From an uncultured Coriobacteriaceae bacterium (lineage in GTDB: Bacteria > Actinomycetota > Coriobacteriia > Coriobacteriales > Atopobiaceae): DNA of 64,000 nucleotides. This document shows positions 41,606 through 50,292 of this stretch, one piece after another. The stretch spans positions 1-64,000 of the forward strand of contig CADBDT010000005.1 of assembly GCA_902793465.1 (NCBI GenBank), given 5' to 3'. The position numbers and the translations under genes were made by a program. Within the stretch, counting starts at the first letter, position 1. Each line of letters opens with the position of its first letter. The notes beneath the pieces are model-generated. The model was not told the origin of the DNA. It worked only from the letters and a program-made list of their open reading frames with translations, and did no database searches.

Positions 41606-43229
41606 ATTCCCGCTCCTTGTCCAGCCACACGTTATAGGCCCCGTCGTTATACGAGACCAACGTGGCGTAGGCGTAGTCGTCCAGTGTTTGCGGCGCATCG
41701 CTGCGCCAATGCGACCCGCGGCTTTCCCTCTGTGCAAGAGCGCAGGAAAGGGAGGCGTGGGCGGTGGCAAGAATGCCTGCCAGGCTGTAGTTCTCGTACG
41801 CCGACACGCTGGTGTCGTAGTTAATCTGTCCTGCCACCGACTGGTAGTACTCGACATCCACCAGCCCTTGAGTCAGGCTCTCCTCTGTTCGGGCAATGCC
41901 CATGTGTGCCCTCATGGTGTCGGCTAGCATGTCGCGCATGTAGGCTACGGGAAAGACGCTCTTGCTTTCCGATGCGGCATCAAGGAGTCTCTGCTCACGC
42001 GCTCGAGTACGTGCAAAGTCGGGATGTCGCGGCGCGTCCTCCCTCGCGCAAAGGTCGTCGGCCGCAACGCGTCCGCCATAAAGCGCCGCGAGCAGCGAGT
42101 TTCCACCCAGGCGGTTGGCACCGTGATACATGGACGCGCATTCGCCGACGGCATACAGACGCTCGATGTTGGTTTCGTGGTTAAGGTGCACGGCCAGGCC
42201 GCCCATAAAGAAGTGAACAGACGGCGCAACCGGAATGGGCTGTTTGGAAACATCGATCCCGCGGTACTTACGGCACAGGTCGCGGACCTCCTGAAGCCGC
42301 TGGGAAATAAGGCGGTCGCTAAGAAACGATATGTCGAGGAACACGTTTTTGCCCGTGGCGTAGATCTCGCGCGAAACAACGTCGCGGGTCATAAGGTTGC
42401 CCTTAGGACCGTACTTGTCTTCCATAAAGTAGACGCGTTGGCCATCGTCCTCGTAGAACAGCCGCCCGCCCTCTCCGCGTACGGCCTCGGTTATGAGTAT
42501 CCGCTTTTGGTCGGTCTCCAGGGTGGTGGGATGGAACTGTATGAACTCCAGGTTCTTGAGCAGCGCCCCCTGCAAAAAGAGCCGGCCCGCGGCATAGCCG
42601 TCGCAGAGGACCGACCCGGTGGTCTTGCTAAAAAGCGCGTTCTGACCGCCAACGGCCATAACCACCGCACTCGCATATACGGGAACAAGCCCGCGTGCCT
42701 GCTCGTCGTAGAGCAGCGCGCCATAGCATTCGCCGCTCTCTATGAGCGCGGAGTGGAAGTGCATGCGAAGCCTGCGCTCGATGGAGCCAGCTGCCTCGTG
42801 GCGTCGCACCTCCATAACAAGTGCAGAGACTATCTGCTTGCCGGTGGACGACCCGCAGAAGTAGGTTCGTTTGTGGGACTGCCCGCCAAAGGCCCTGCGC
42901 AGCGGACGCCCCTCTTGGTCCAGCGAGAACACCGTCCCAATGCTCTCCAAATACGCCAGCGTGTCCTTTGCGCTCGAGCAGAGTCCCGTTACGGCGTCCT
43001 TGCCCCCAATCCAGCAGCCGCCCTTGAGCGTATCCTCTATGTGGCTGGCCACCGAGTCGCCGTCCTCGCACTGCTCGGTTACGGCGTTTATGCCACCGGC
43101 TGCCATTACGGACTGAGATCTCTCGGACGGATAAGGGGACACAAGCGTAACGTGTGCACCCTGCTCTGCGCAGCGTACCGCGCAGGCCATGCCTGCTATG
43201 CCGCTCCCTATGACCAATACCTCTTTCAT
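41595..43229 (-). CDS. sdhA: succinate dehydrogenase/fumarate reductase flavoprotein subunit
   Basis: 544 residues, FAD-binding GSGIAGMACAV at the N-terminus, FIQFHPT, LITEAVRGEGGRLF, NLMTRDVVSREI, SVHFFMGGLAV and the closing CASMYHGANRLGGNS. All substrate-site regions are recognisable. The residue that normally carries covalent FAD is not His: the segment reads RSQSVMAAGG, with Gln39 where HS-x-x-AQGG is expected. This predicts non-covalent FAD. In a fermentative/anaerobic host, fumarate reduction is the likely direction (inference). Confidence 0.93.
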   Translation of the reverse strand: MKEVLVIGSGIAGMACAVRCAEQGAHVTLVSPYPSERSQSVMAAGGINAVTEQCEDGDSVASHIEDTLKGGCWIGGKDAVTGLCSSAKDTLAYLESIGTVFSLDQEGRPLRRAFGGQSHKRTYFCGSSTGKQIVSALVMEVRRHEAAGSIERRLRMHFHSALIESGECYGALLYDEQARGLVPVYASAVVMAVGGQNALFSKTTGSVLCDGYAAGRLFLQGALLKNLEFIQFHPTTLETDQKRILITEAVRGEGGRLFYEDDGQRVYFMEDKYGPKGNLMTRDVVSREIYATGKNVFLDISFLSDRLISQRLQEVRDLCRKYRGIDVSKQPIPVAPSVHFFMGGLAVHLNHETNIERLYAVGECASMYHGANRLGGNSLLAALYGGRVAADDLCAREDAPRHPDFARTRAREQRLLDAASESKSVFPVAYMRDMLADTMRAHMGIARTEESLTQGLVDVEYYQSVAGQINYDTSVSAYENYSLAGILATAHASLSCALAQRESRGSHWRSDAPQTLDDYAYATLVSYNDGAYNVWLDKEREYES

Positions 43230-43237
43230 GCCGCACC

Positions 43238-43801
43238 TCATTTGGGAAGGAACATGCTCAGCTGGCCCACGGTAATTGCAATTGCGGCAACCAAAAACAG
43301 ACAGGCACAGAGGACGTACATAACACGGTCTATTTTGGCCTGCGTATCTCGGCTGGTCAGAAGGCCAAGCGTTATGAGTGCCCGCGAGAAGGAGGTTGCC
43401 ACATGCATGAGCACCGCCGCATAGAACGCAATCTGGGCAAGCAACACGAGGCCGAATACGACCCACGAGCCGCTTTCTGCCGAACCCTTGAGTATGCCAA
43501 AGGTGTTCAGGTGAACGATAAGGAGCGGGAAGATAAGCGCGGCGCTTACGCGTTGGATTATCGTCCGTCGATTCTGCTTCTGGTAGGGATCAACGCGCGT
43601 TCCGTCGCCAAGCAAGAAGACGGAGCACATTCCCGTAATCGCGTGCAGGCACAGGAAAACGATTACGGGCAAGGCTGTAAGCGTCTTTAGCATTGGGTTG
43701 TAGTAGAACGTAATGTAGGAAAACACGTTGTACACCATGTGCGTAACCAGAGCGAATATGGTTAGCAAGCCAAGCGCGGCATTCCACTTCTTTAGTCCCA
43801 T
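43238..43801 (-). CDS. sdhC: succinate dehydrogenase/fumarate reductase cytochrome b subunit
   Basis: 187 residues with five membrane helices and conserved histidines in helices (ALVTHMVY, FLCLHAITG, LIVHLNTFG, AVLMHVATSF) suited to ligating two b hemes, as in the type-B sdhCAB/frdCAB complexes. It exchanges electrons with menaquinone. The start at 43801 is after GGAGGACGGAAG; an upstream in-frame TTG is less likely. It is the first gene of the operon (sdhC, sdhA, sdhB). Confidence 0.9.
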   Translation of the reverse strand: MGLKKWNAALGLLTIFALVTHMVYNVFSYITFYYNPMLKTLTALPVIVFLCLHAITGMCSVFLLGDGTRVDPYQKQNRRTIIQRVSAALIFPLLIVHLNTFGILKGSAESGSWVVFGLVLLAQIAFYAAVLMHVATSFSRALITLGLLTSRDTQAKIDRVMYVLCACLFLVAAIAITVGQLSMFLPK

Positions 43802-43851
43802 GGCTTCCGTCCTCCCGTCGTGGTATGGCAATTATACAAATCTGTGCGCAT

Positions 43852-44028
43852 TGGAGATACTCCCATCGGGTGCACCGTTCCGTGTGGGAGGGGTGCCTAG
43901 AGGGGATACTCCCCATCGGGTACATCGCGGATAGTCCACTCATAAAGAGACGGGTTTCCCGCGATGTACCCGTAGGGGAGTATCCCCTCTAGGCACCCCG
44001 CTCGTACCCGATAGGGAGCATCCCCTCA
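43852..44028. repeat. nested hairpin element: intact GGGGATACTCCCC element inside an older copy
   Basis: The core at 43891-43999 is a near-perfect hairpin: arms GGGTGCCTAGAGGGGATACT and further CCCCATCGGGTACATCGCGG, with matching right arms and interior CTCATAAAGAGACGGG. It sits between GGAGATACTCCCATCGGG (43853) and CCCGATAGGGAGCATCCCC (44008), which are themselves the two arms of a diverged member. It overlaps the upstream region of sdhC. Confidence 0.8.
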
Positions 44029-44089
44029 GTTCCACTACGTGTGCGCCCCATGCAACCGGTCCTTTGTTCCCTACACTGCGACCTCCACG

Positions 44090-44573
44090 CTAAAGTGCCG
44101 ACTCGTAGATGGCGCGGGCATCGCCCATCGTAAGCGGCATAAAGGCGCCAAACGGCTCGCCCTTGTTTATTGCAGGCACTCTTCTATGGGCTGCTTGTTT
44201 GCAAAGAAGTCCCACACGTCGCCCTGGTACGGCACGCCAAACGACACAGCCTTGGCCGCGTCTATGGTATTGCCGCCGCCCACGGCAAGAATGGCGTCTA
44301 TCCCGCTTTCGCGCGCGAGCGCTATGGTCCTGCGCACAAAGGCAACTCGGGATTCGGGCGTGTTCCGCCGGCCTCCACGTACTCGATTCCCGCCGCGTCG
44401 AGCGAGGCGAGCACGCGAGCGCGCGTACCGGTGCGAACCGCCGACCCTTGTCCGTATACCACAAGCACCTTGCTAAAGCCAAGCTGGGCCATCTCCGATC
44501 CCACACTGTCCACGTATCCGCGCCCAAACACGAACTTGGTGGGGGAGTTATAAATAAAGTCGTTCATAAACAA
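44090..44573 (-). pseudogene. frameshifted and truncated iron-containing alcohol dehydrogenase
   Basis: Starts with a good N-terminus (NDFIYNSPTKFVFGRG, then VLVVYGQGSAVRTG, GGTRPNPE) and shifts frame near 44345. It continues in another frame with the NAD-binding region (an AVGGGNTIDAAKAV-like sequence) and ends by about 44170, where a stop follows IEECLQ. A complete enzyme of this BDH/YqhD class has about 390 residues; only the first ~150 are represented. The intact iron alcohol dehydrogenase at 61761 is of a different subgroup. Confidence 0.75.
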
Positions 44574-44717
44574 GTCCTTCTCAGAGGATGCATAAACTAT
44601 AGCACGTGGATAATAACGTCTTACGATGGCTGTTGTAACTGCGTAAGAATGTGTCTATTGAGCACTTTTGCCCATCATAAAACTGTTGCTCCAAATGCGC
44701 TACGATGGTGGTGCGCT

Positions 44718-45383
44718 ATGGTCGCTTACAACAACTCTGGGACGGTTTGGATGAACGCATACGACTTCGATGGCACAATTTATCCGTCTAACTGCACGCT
44801 CGACTTTGCCTTGTGGTGCACGAGGCGCAACCCAAAGCTCTTGCGCACCTACTTTCCGCGCGCCATAAGGAGTATGTTCCAATACAAGACGGGAAAGATA
44901 AAGAGCTACCGCCTGCTGCGCGAGCTGTTTGTCTTCCTTGTGGACATAGATGACTTTGACGTCCAAATAGAGCGCTTTTGGGACAAGAACGCGCGAAAGA
45001 TATCCTCATGGTACCTTAGGCAAAAGAAGCCAGACGACCTTATTATTAGCGCCTCGCCCACCTGTCTAATAGAGCCCATTGCGCGTAGGCTGGGTGTAAC
45101 CTGCGTGGGGACCGATTACGACCGCGAGCTAGGCGTTCTATTAAACAACCTCATGTATGCGCGGGGAAAGTCGCGCTACATTATTGACCACGGCTTTCCC
45201 GTAATCGACCACTTCTATTCCGACTCGCTTTCCGACACTCCGCTTGCGCTCTGCGCAGAGCATGCGCATTTGGTTACCAAGCGGGCAAAAAAGGTTACCG
45301 ACTGGCCAAAGCTCGACGAGCTAACCAAGAAAAAGGTTCGGCATAAGATAGACACCGGCTGGACAATACACTTGGAAGACTAG
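44718..45383 (+). CDS. HAD-superfamily phosphatase (SerB/HAD-IB-like)
   Basis: 221 residues if ATG 44718 is used (ATG 44751 is possible). Motif I is DFDGTIYPSN, motif II SASPTCLIEP, and motif III/IV YSDSLSDTPL with a preceding basic segment (RGKSRYI). The helical cap between about residues 25 and 95 is typical of phosphoserine phosphatase-like HAD-IB enzymes. The substrate is unknown; it could act on a lipid- or sugar-phosphate. It is a single-gene unit. Confidence 0.85.
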   Translation: MVAYNNSGTVWMNAYDFDGTIYPSNCTLDFALWCTRRNPKLLRTYFPRAIRSMFQYKTGKIKSYRLLRELFVFLVDIDDFDVQIERFWDKNARKISSWYLRQKKPDDLIISASPTCLIEPIARRLGVTCVGTDYDRELGVLLNNLMYARGKSRYIIDHGFPVIDHFYSDSLSDTPLALCAEHAHLVTKRAKKVTDWPKLDELTKKKVRHKIDTGWTIHLED

Positions 45384-45492
45384 GCCGTTTGCCAGGACAA
45401 AGGGGACGGGGGCGTTTGTCCGTAACGTGTATACTATTACCGACCAGTTTGGTCTGCAATTGGGTATACGGTCGAGGTACGAAGGAGCGAGT

Positions 45493-45852
45493 ATGGATAA
45501 GGTATTGTTCGACTACACCGCAAAGAAGGTCGACGAGCTGTTGGCCGCAGCGTCGAGCTCACAGCAAACGCGCGATGCTGCGCAGGGTTGGAAGGATGCC
45601 ATTGCCGCAGGCGAAGACAAAGACGCCGCCACCGCCAAATTGCTCGATGCTCTTGACGAGCATCACACCACGATAGACGAGGTTCTCGCATTTGCTCAGG
45701 GTGCTGCCAAGCAGGTTTTGGGTGCGGAGGCAGCGGCTGCCATGCTGGTACGTCAGACGCAGCGTAAGAAAGAGGGCGCCAAGTTCTGTGACTGCGCGGC
45801 ATGCGTTGCGGCGCAGAAGCTGCTTGCCAAGCACGGCCGCCCGGTCCTGTAG
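45493..45852 (+). CDS. conserved small protein with C-terminal Cys motif
   Basis: ATG 45493 follows GAAGGAGCG. The 119 residues are mostly helical and alanine-rich (KKVDELLAAASSS, LLDALDEHHTTIDEVLAFAQ) with a C-terminal CDCAAC that could bind metal or form disulfides. I do not recognise a defined function. TATACT (45430-45435) and the palindrome GACCA-GTT-TGGTC (45442-45454) lie upstream. Confidence 0.6.
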   Translation: MDKVLFDYTAKKVDELLAAASSSQQTRDAAQGWKDAIAAGEDKDAATAKLLDALDEHHTTIDEVLAFAQGAAKQVLGAEAAAAMLVRQTQRKKEGAKFCDCAACVAAQKLLAKHGRPVL

Positions 45853-45876
45853 ACCCTTCAAGGGGTTGTCCAAAAA

Positions 45877-45953
45877 CCCTTTGCAACGAAGGGGTGCCCC
45901 CTTTGGTTAAAGCGAGGTTTTAACCAAAGGGGGTACCCCTTCGTTGCAAAGGG
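45877..45953. repeat. long hairpin with CCCTTTGCAACGAAGGGG arms
   Basis: Arms of about 35 bases, almost perfect (CCCTTTGCAACGAAGGGG ... GGTTAAA, loop GCGAGGT, then the complement). It is placed between convergent genes and may serve as a terminator for both. Confidence 0.75.
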
Positions 45954-45974
45954 CGACGCACCTTCCGGTCTGCC

Positions 45975-48557
45975 TCAGCTCAATGGCTGCGTGCGCAGAA
46001 GTCCGCCCATGGTCTCGAGCGTGCAGGTTCTTACGTTCTTCCACTCCTTTGGAAACGCCTTACGCAGCTCGTCCTCACAGAATCTCTTGTCTAGTAGCAG
46101 CACCACGCCGCGGTCCTTCTCGCTACGTATTAGGCGTCCTGCAGCCTGCAACACCTTTACCATGCCTGGATAGGTGTAGGCATAGGCAAAGCCCTTGCCG
46201 CCCCGCGCGTTAAAGTAGTCCTTTATTATCTCTCGCTCGTTGGAGATTCCGGGCAAACCCGTTCCCACCACTACGACCCCTACGAGCGCCTTGCCAGGCA
46301 GGTCGATACTCTCGCCAAAGATCCCGCCCAAAACGCAGAGCCCAACGAGGCTCGTTTGCACACCGTGGGGTTTTCGGAACTCGTTTACAAAGCTATCGCG
46401 CTCGCTCTCGTGCATGTTTGGCCGCTGCCTAAGCACCTTGGTCGTGCTGCCTACAAGCGGGTCTAGGGCCTTCGCAGTTTCTTCCACCATGGTATAGGAG
46501 GGGAGGAACACGAGGTAGTTGCCTGGGCGTGCGCGCACGAGCTGCACAAGGTATGCGGCTACGCGGGCATAGAGCTTGGGGCCACGCTTGGAAAAGCGGG
46601 TGGTTACGTCTGTGCCAACAAGAACCTGCTGACGGCTGTAGTCAAAGCTGGACTCCGCATAGATGGACGCGTCTTCCTCCTGTGCCGCAAGCAGCTTGCG
46701 GTGGTAGTCCATGGGCAAGAGCGTCCCCGAGAAGAACACGGTTGCCTTTGCCTGCTCCAGGCGATCTGCCAAGTCGTGGCTTGGGTCAACGCAGTAGATC
46801 ATGAGCTTTCTGCCGTTATTGGCCCGCGAAAGAAACATAACGTAGCCAGCCTCGGCCCTCTGCAAGGCGCCAAGAAACGCGCGAACGCTAAAGTTTGCAT
46901 CTTGCAGGGCAAGGAAGGTCTCTATGTTCGCTTGGCCAAGCGCGCTCGGTCGTTGCCCGTTCCCATGCGCCACACCTGCGGCGGGAAGGAGCTTTTCCAG
47001 AGCTACATCCATGTGTGCAAGAAGCGCAGAGAGCGCATCCGAAAACGCCTCGCTTACGTGGACCACCGCATACTGCGGTCGCGCCTGCACCTTGCCCGGG
47101 CCCTTGTGCGTGGCATCCGGCAGGGCAGTGTCCCAAGCGGGGAATGTGGCCACTACGGCGTGCAGGGCATTTGCCAGCTGATCGAAGCCGCTGGTTGCTC
47201 GGACGAGCCGCTCGATCTCCTTGAGCTCGGCGACGGCAAGCTCGGCGCTGTACATGCAGCGCATGCGTTCCACAAGGTTGTGCGCCTCGTCGACCAGCAG
47301 GACGGTGTCGGCTCCTCCCAGCTCGCTAGAAATGCCCAGGAGGCCAGCGGACGGGGAGAAGGCAAAGTGATAGTCGCAAACTATAACGTCCGCCCACCGC
47401 GCCACCTCGCGCTGAAGCTCGTAGGGGCAAACGTGGTAACGCGCCGCTACCTCCCGTATGCGGTCGAAGTCCAAAACGTCGTGCGTGGTTATCGCTTCGT
47501 ACAGAGCATCGTTAACTGCGTCAAAGTGGCCGCGGGCAAGCGGGCATTCTACGGGGTTGCAGAGCGATGCCAAAGGGCGGGCGCGCATGGCTGCCGTACG
47601 ATTTGCGCTGCGAAGTGGGCAGATCTTGTTACGCGCCGTTACCACCAGTACGTTTGCGGCCAAGCCGTTTTGCCTTAGCAGGTCCAGGCACTCGAGGGCG
47701 GAGCGACGGGTTGTGGTCTTGGCGGTAAGATAGGCAATGTGCTCCGCAACGCCTGCGCCCATGGCCTTGAGCGCGGGATACATGGTCGCAATCGTTTTGC
47801 CAGAGCCGGTGGGTGCCTGTGCGTAGAGGCGTCCGTCCGCGTGTATGGCTGTTGCGACGGCATCCATTATCTGTTTCTGGCCGTCTCGCGCCTTGAGGGG
47901 AAACGCAAGCGCTGCGAGAGATTTTGCTCTAAGCTCGTCGTGGTGGACGCGCCATGCGGCCCAGCGCTGGGCCTTTGCGAGCAGGGAGAAGAACCACGAC
48001 TCTATGGCGGCAATGCTATGCGAGCGCTCGATCTGGCGCACCTCTCCAGTGGTCATGCTCGCATACGTGAGCCTTACCACCACTTGCTCGTTGTAGGCTG
48101 TGGAAAGCGTCGCAGACCCGCGCGTGCTGCGCAGGTACAGGTAGGCATAGCAGAGTGCCTGTGCCTCGTGAACGGGGTCGGGCTCCGCAATTGCTGCTAC
48201 ATCGCGCGAGATGCCCTTTATCTCGTCTACGGTAAGCAGGTGTGCAGCGTCGTCGATAATGCCGTCGGCCCGCCCCTCTACGTGGAGGAAAAAGCCTGGC
48301 TGGTCGCTTACGGCGTCCTCGCCAATCTCTAGGCGAGCAGCGTATGGGTCAAAGGAGCCGTTGGGAAAGAATACGGAGCCTGCGACCGATACCTCGGCCT
48401 TATAGGCTTCGCCAGCTGCCGCCTGCAGCATTCGGTGGATGTTGCTGCCCGCCTGCATGGCCTCAACACTTCCGCGCAAGTCGCTGGTGGAGCCAATGTC
48501 TCCCGTGCGCAGCAGGAACTCCACGAGCCTGCGCACCGATATCCGCAGCGTTCGCAT
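45975..48557 (-). CDS. XPD/DinG-type helicase with N-terminal PD-(D/E)XK domain
   Basis: ATG 48557 follows AGAGGAGGCC. In the 860 residues, a PD-(D/E)XK-like nuclease module comes first (EGRADGIIDD, then VDEIKG near residue 118). The superfamily 2 helicase follows with Walker A QAPTGSGKT (near 247), four Cys around CPLRSANR...SLCNPVECPLARG and VCPYE placed as in iron-sulfur XPD helicases, DEAH box VDEAHN, and C-terminal motifs FSGTLLP and QAAGRLIRSEKDRG. It likely unwinds and cuts or processes damaged DNA. This nuclease-helicase fusion occurs in Firmicutes and Actinomycetota. Confidence 0.9.
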   Translation of the reverse strand: MRTLRISVRRLVEFLLRTGDIGSTSDLRGSVEAMQAGSNIHRMLQAAAGEAYKAEVSVAGSVFFPNGSFDPYAARLEIGEDAVSDQPGFFLHVEGRADGIIDDAAHLLTVDEIKGISRDVAAIAEPDPVHEAQALCYAYLYLRSTRGSATLSTAYNEQVVVRLTYASMTTGEVRQIERSHSIAAIESWFFSLLAKAQRWAAWRVHHDELRAKSLAALAFPLKARDGQKQIMDAVATAIHADGRLYAQAPTGSGKTIATMYPALKAMGAGVAEHIAYLTAKTTTRRSALECLDLLRQNGLAANVLVVTARNKICPLRSANRTAAMRARPLASLCNPVECPLARGHFDAVNDALYEAITTHDVLDFDRIREVAARYHVCPYELQREVARWADVIVCDYHFAFSPSAGLLGISSELGGADTVLLVDEAHNLVERMRCMYSAELAVAELKEIERLVRATSGFDQLANALHAVVATFPAWDTALPDATHKGPGKVQARPQYAVVHVSEAFSDALSALLAHMDVALEKLLPAAGVAHGNGQRPSALGQANIETFLALQDANFSVRAFLGALQRAEAGYVMFLSRANNGRKLMIYCVDPSHDLADRLEQAKATVFFSGTLLPMDYHRKLLAAQEEDASIYAESSFDYSRQQVLVGTDVTTRFSKRGPKLYARVAAYLVQLVRARPGNYLVFLPSYTMVEETAKALDPLVGSTTKVLRQRPNMHESERDSFVNEFRKPHGVQTSLVGLCVLGGIFGESIDLPGKALVGVVVVGTGLPGISNEREIIKDYFNARGGKGFAYAYTYPGMVKVLQAAGRLIRSEKDRGVVLLLDKRFCEDELRKAFPKEWKNVRTCTLETMGGLLRTQPLS

Positions 48558-48600
48558 GTGGCCTCCTCTGCAAATACGTCGTACACCCATAATTACACAC

Positions 48601-48637
48601 GGACCACGAATAGGGAACAGCCCCTTAGTTGTGGTCC
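48601..48637. repeat. palindrome GGACCAC ... GTGGTCC
   Basis: Arms GGACCACgAATAGGG and CCCCTTAgTTGTGGTCC between divergent genes, so it is not a simple terminator. It shares sequence with 50255-50292 and 40892-40920. A -10-like TATACT for the next gene is at 48654-48659. Confidence 0.6.
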
Positions 48638-48685
48638 GCCATGAGCTTCAGTGTATACTTTGCGCAACGACTAAGGAGGCGCTCC

Positions 48686-49609
48686 ATGAAGACCATCCTC
48701 TTGCCATCGGTCCTTACCGCTTTGTTTGCGCTCTGCCTGCTGGTCCTTGCCGCCTGCTGCAAGACCAATGAGGTCGAGACTGCCGCCGGCTCGGTCGGCG
48801 CGCTGGAGTCGGGCCGCACGAATGCTTCCGGCAGTGCGCTGGCCTCAACGTCGACTTTGCGCGTTGCCGTAATGGATGTGGGAAAAGGCGACTGCATCCT
48901 TATCCGTTCGGGGGAGTCGGCCGTTCTTATAGACACGGGCTACAAGAGCACCGCACCAAGCGTTCTCTCGCAACTTAAGGCCCAAGGCGTGAGCAACCTT
49001 GACGCCATAATAATTACGCACTACGACCGCGATCACGTAGAGGGCATGCGCGCGATAGGGGAGGGCGTAAGCGTAGGCACTATCTACCTGCCCGAATACG
49101 AAGGTGCCGACAAGAACTACGACATATGCATCTCGGCCGTTGAGGCGCTTGGCGCGCCGGTACAGCGCGTGGCACAGGAGCTTGCCCTTGGCATTGGTGG
49201 CGCTCGCCTTACCGTCTTTCCGTCTGGCGTTGCGTACGAGCCCGGAACGGGCAAGGAGGAGGGAAACGACAACGACATGTCGCTCGTGGCCGCCCTTGTT
49301 AACGGGCGCGATTCCTTCCTCTTTGCGGGCGATTTAGAAGAGGCAGGGATCGATGCGTACCTTGCTGCCAACCACGGGCAGTTTGACGTGCTCAAGATGC
49401 CGCATCACGGGCGGCGCTCGTCAAACACCGAGGATTTGTTGGATAACGTGCGTCCCAAGCTTGCCATTATTACCGACTCGGAAAAGGACCCGGCCGACAA
49501 GAAGACGCTCAAGTTGCTCAAGTCCGCCGGCATAGAGACGTACCGCACGAGCGAGGATGGCACCGTAGTTGTGGAATCCGATGGCAACGGCAACTATTCG
49601 GTAGCGTAA
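48686..49609 (+). CDS. secreted ComEC-like metallo-beta-lactamase hydrolase
   Basis: ATG 48686 follows AAGGAGGCG. 307 residues. An N-terminal signal/lipobox (VLAACC) shows export. The MBL domain starts at VMDVGKGDCILIRSG and carries the ligand motif THYDRDHVEG, FAGDLEEAG, KMPHHGRRSSN and TDSEKDPADK, the pattern of the C-terminal domain of ComEC (a DNA-processing nuclease). A soluble extracellular homologue may degrade nucleic acid or other phosphodiesters. Confidence 0.87.
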   Translation: MKTILLPSVLTALFALCLLVLAACCKTNEVETAAGSVGALESGRTNASGSALASTSTLRVAVMDVGKGDCILIRSGESAVLIDTGYKSTAPSVLSQLKAQGVSNLDAIIITHYDRDHVEGMRAIGEGVSVGTIYLPEYEGADKNYDICISAVEALGAPVQRVAQELALGIGGARLTVFPSGVAYEPGTGKEEGNDNDMSLVAALVNGRDSFLFAGDLEEAGIDAYLAANHGQFDVLKMPHHGRRSSNTEDLLDNVRPKLAIITDSEKDPADKKTLKLLKSAGIETYRTSEDGTVVVESDGNGNYSVA

Positions 49610-49665
49610 GAGTAGGGTGGCGAGTAGGGGCAGCACCTCAGAGGCGGCATATCGCCTAAGAACGA

Positions 49666-49771
49666 GGTGTCCCTTGGGGATATTCCCCTACGGGTACATC
49701 GCGAGTTGCCCATTGCACTATGAAAGAACTACCCGCGATGTACCCGATGGGGAGTATCCCCAAGGGGCACC
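49666..49771. repeat. hairpin element with GGGGATACTCCCC-type arms
   Basis: Arms GGTGTCCCTTGGGGATATTC / GAGTATCCCCAAGGGGCACC with further pairing of CTACGGGTACATCGCG and CGCGATGTACCCGATG. The loop (TTGCCCATTGCACTATGAAA) differs from the 43.9- and 51.9-kb copies. Confidence 0.8.
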
Positions 49772-49787
49772 AAGCCGTACCGCAGCG

Positions 49788-50177
49788 TTATCCCACCTTC
49801 CACCAGGGCTTTGTGGAGGCAAAGGCCTCCAGGGGCTCGAGATACAGCCGTTCCTCGTCGTCCAACGCGGCGCGAGCGAGCGAGAACAGGTGGTCCTCCC
49901 ATGCCTGCAGCGTTTTGCCATACACAAGGCCATCGCGGCCATGCGTCTGAATCTGCACTATGCCGTCCTCTACGTCAACCTCCGAAAGAGGCCAGGCTCC
50001 GCGCGTTTTTGCCGCATCGGGGCTTACGCCCAAGGTCTTCTCGATAGCTTGGAGCGAAGCCTCCGAATAGAAGAGACCCTTTATAAGGGCGGCATAGCCC
50101 AAAATGCAATCCTCGGGCAGACTGTCGGCTGGCCGGATTTCCACAAAGAGCTTAAGTCGCACATCGGGCCAGAACAT
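49788..50177 (-). pseudogene. C-terminal fragment of a glutamate-cysteine ligase family protein
   Basis: The 129-codon frame carries the GCS2-type C-terminal pattern: FWPDVRLKLFVEIRPADSLP, GYAALIKGLFYS, then a helical tail. The catalytic N-terminal two-thirds (normally 400 residues or more in total) is missing and there is no ribosome-binding site. This is the remnant of a glutathione- or gamma-glutamyl-peptide-forming enzyme. It ends beside a hairpin element, which may mark the deletion point. Confidence 0.65.
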
Positions 50178-50254
50178 GGAGGTAAGGTGCTCGATTACAG
50201 ATACGCATAGGGATTGTCAACGGTGACGTCTTGTGGATAAGCACGCGCCAGACT

Positions 50255-50292
50255 AGGACCACAACAAAGAGACTGTTCCCTACTTGTGGTCT
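50255..50292. repeat. palindrome AGGACCACAA ... TTGTGGTCT
   Basis: The right arm contains the last codons and stop of the leftward IIB-ROK gene (LDHK, stop), so the palindrome doubles as coding end and probable terminator. Same family as 48601-48637. Confidence 0.6.

Noticed and set aside
42024-43424. Long rightward ORF (466 codons) opposite sdhA
   Set aside because: Antisense shadow of a gene with full family motifs; no ribosome-binding site or domain.
44090-44573. Intact iron alcohol dehydrogenase
   Set aside because: The frame shifts near 44345 and the C-terminal two-thirds are missing.
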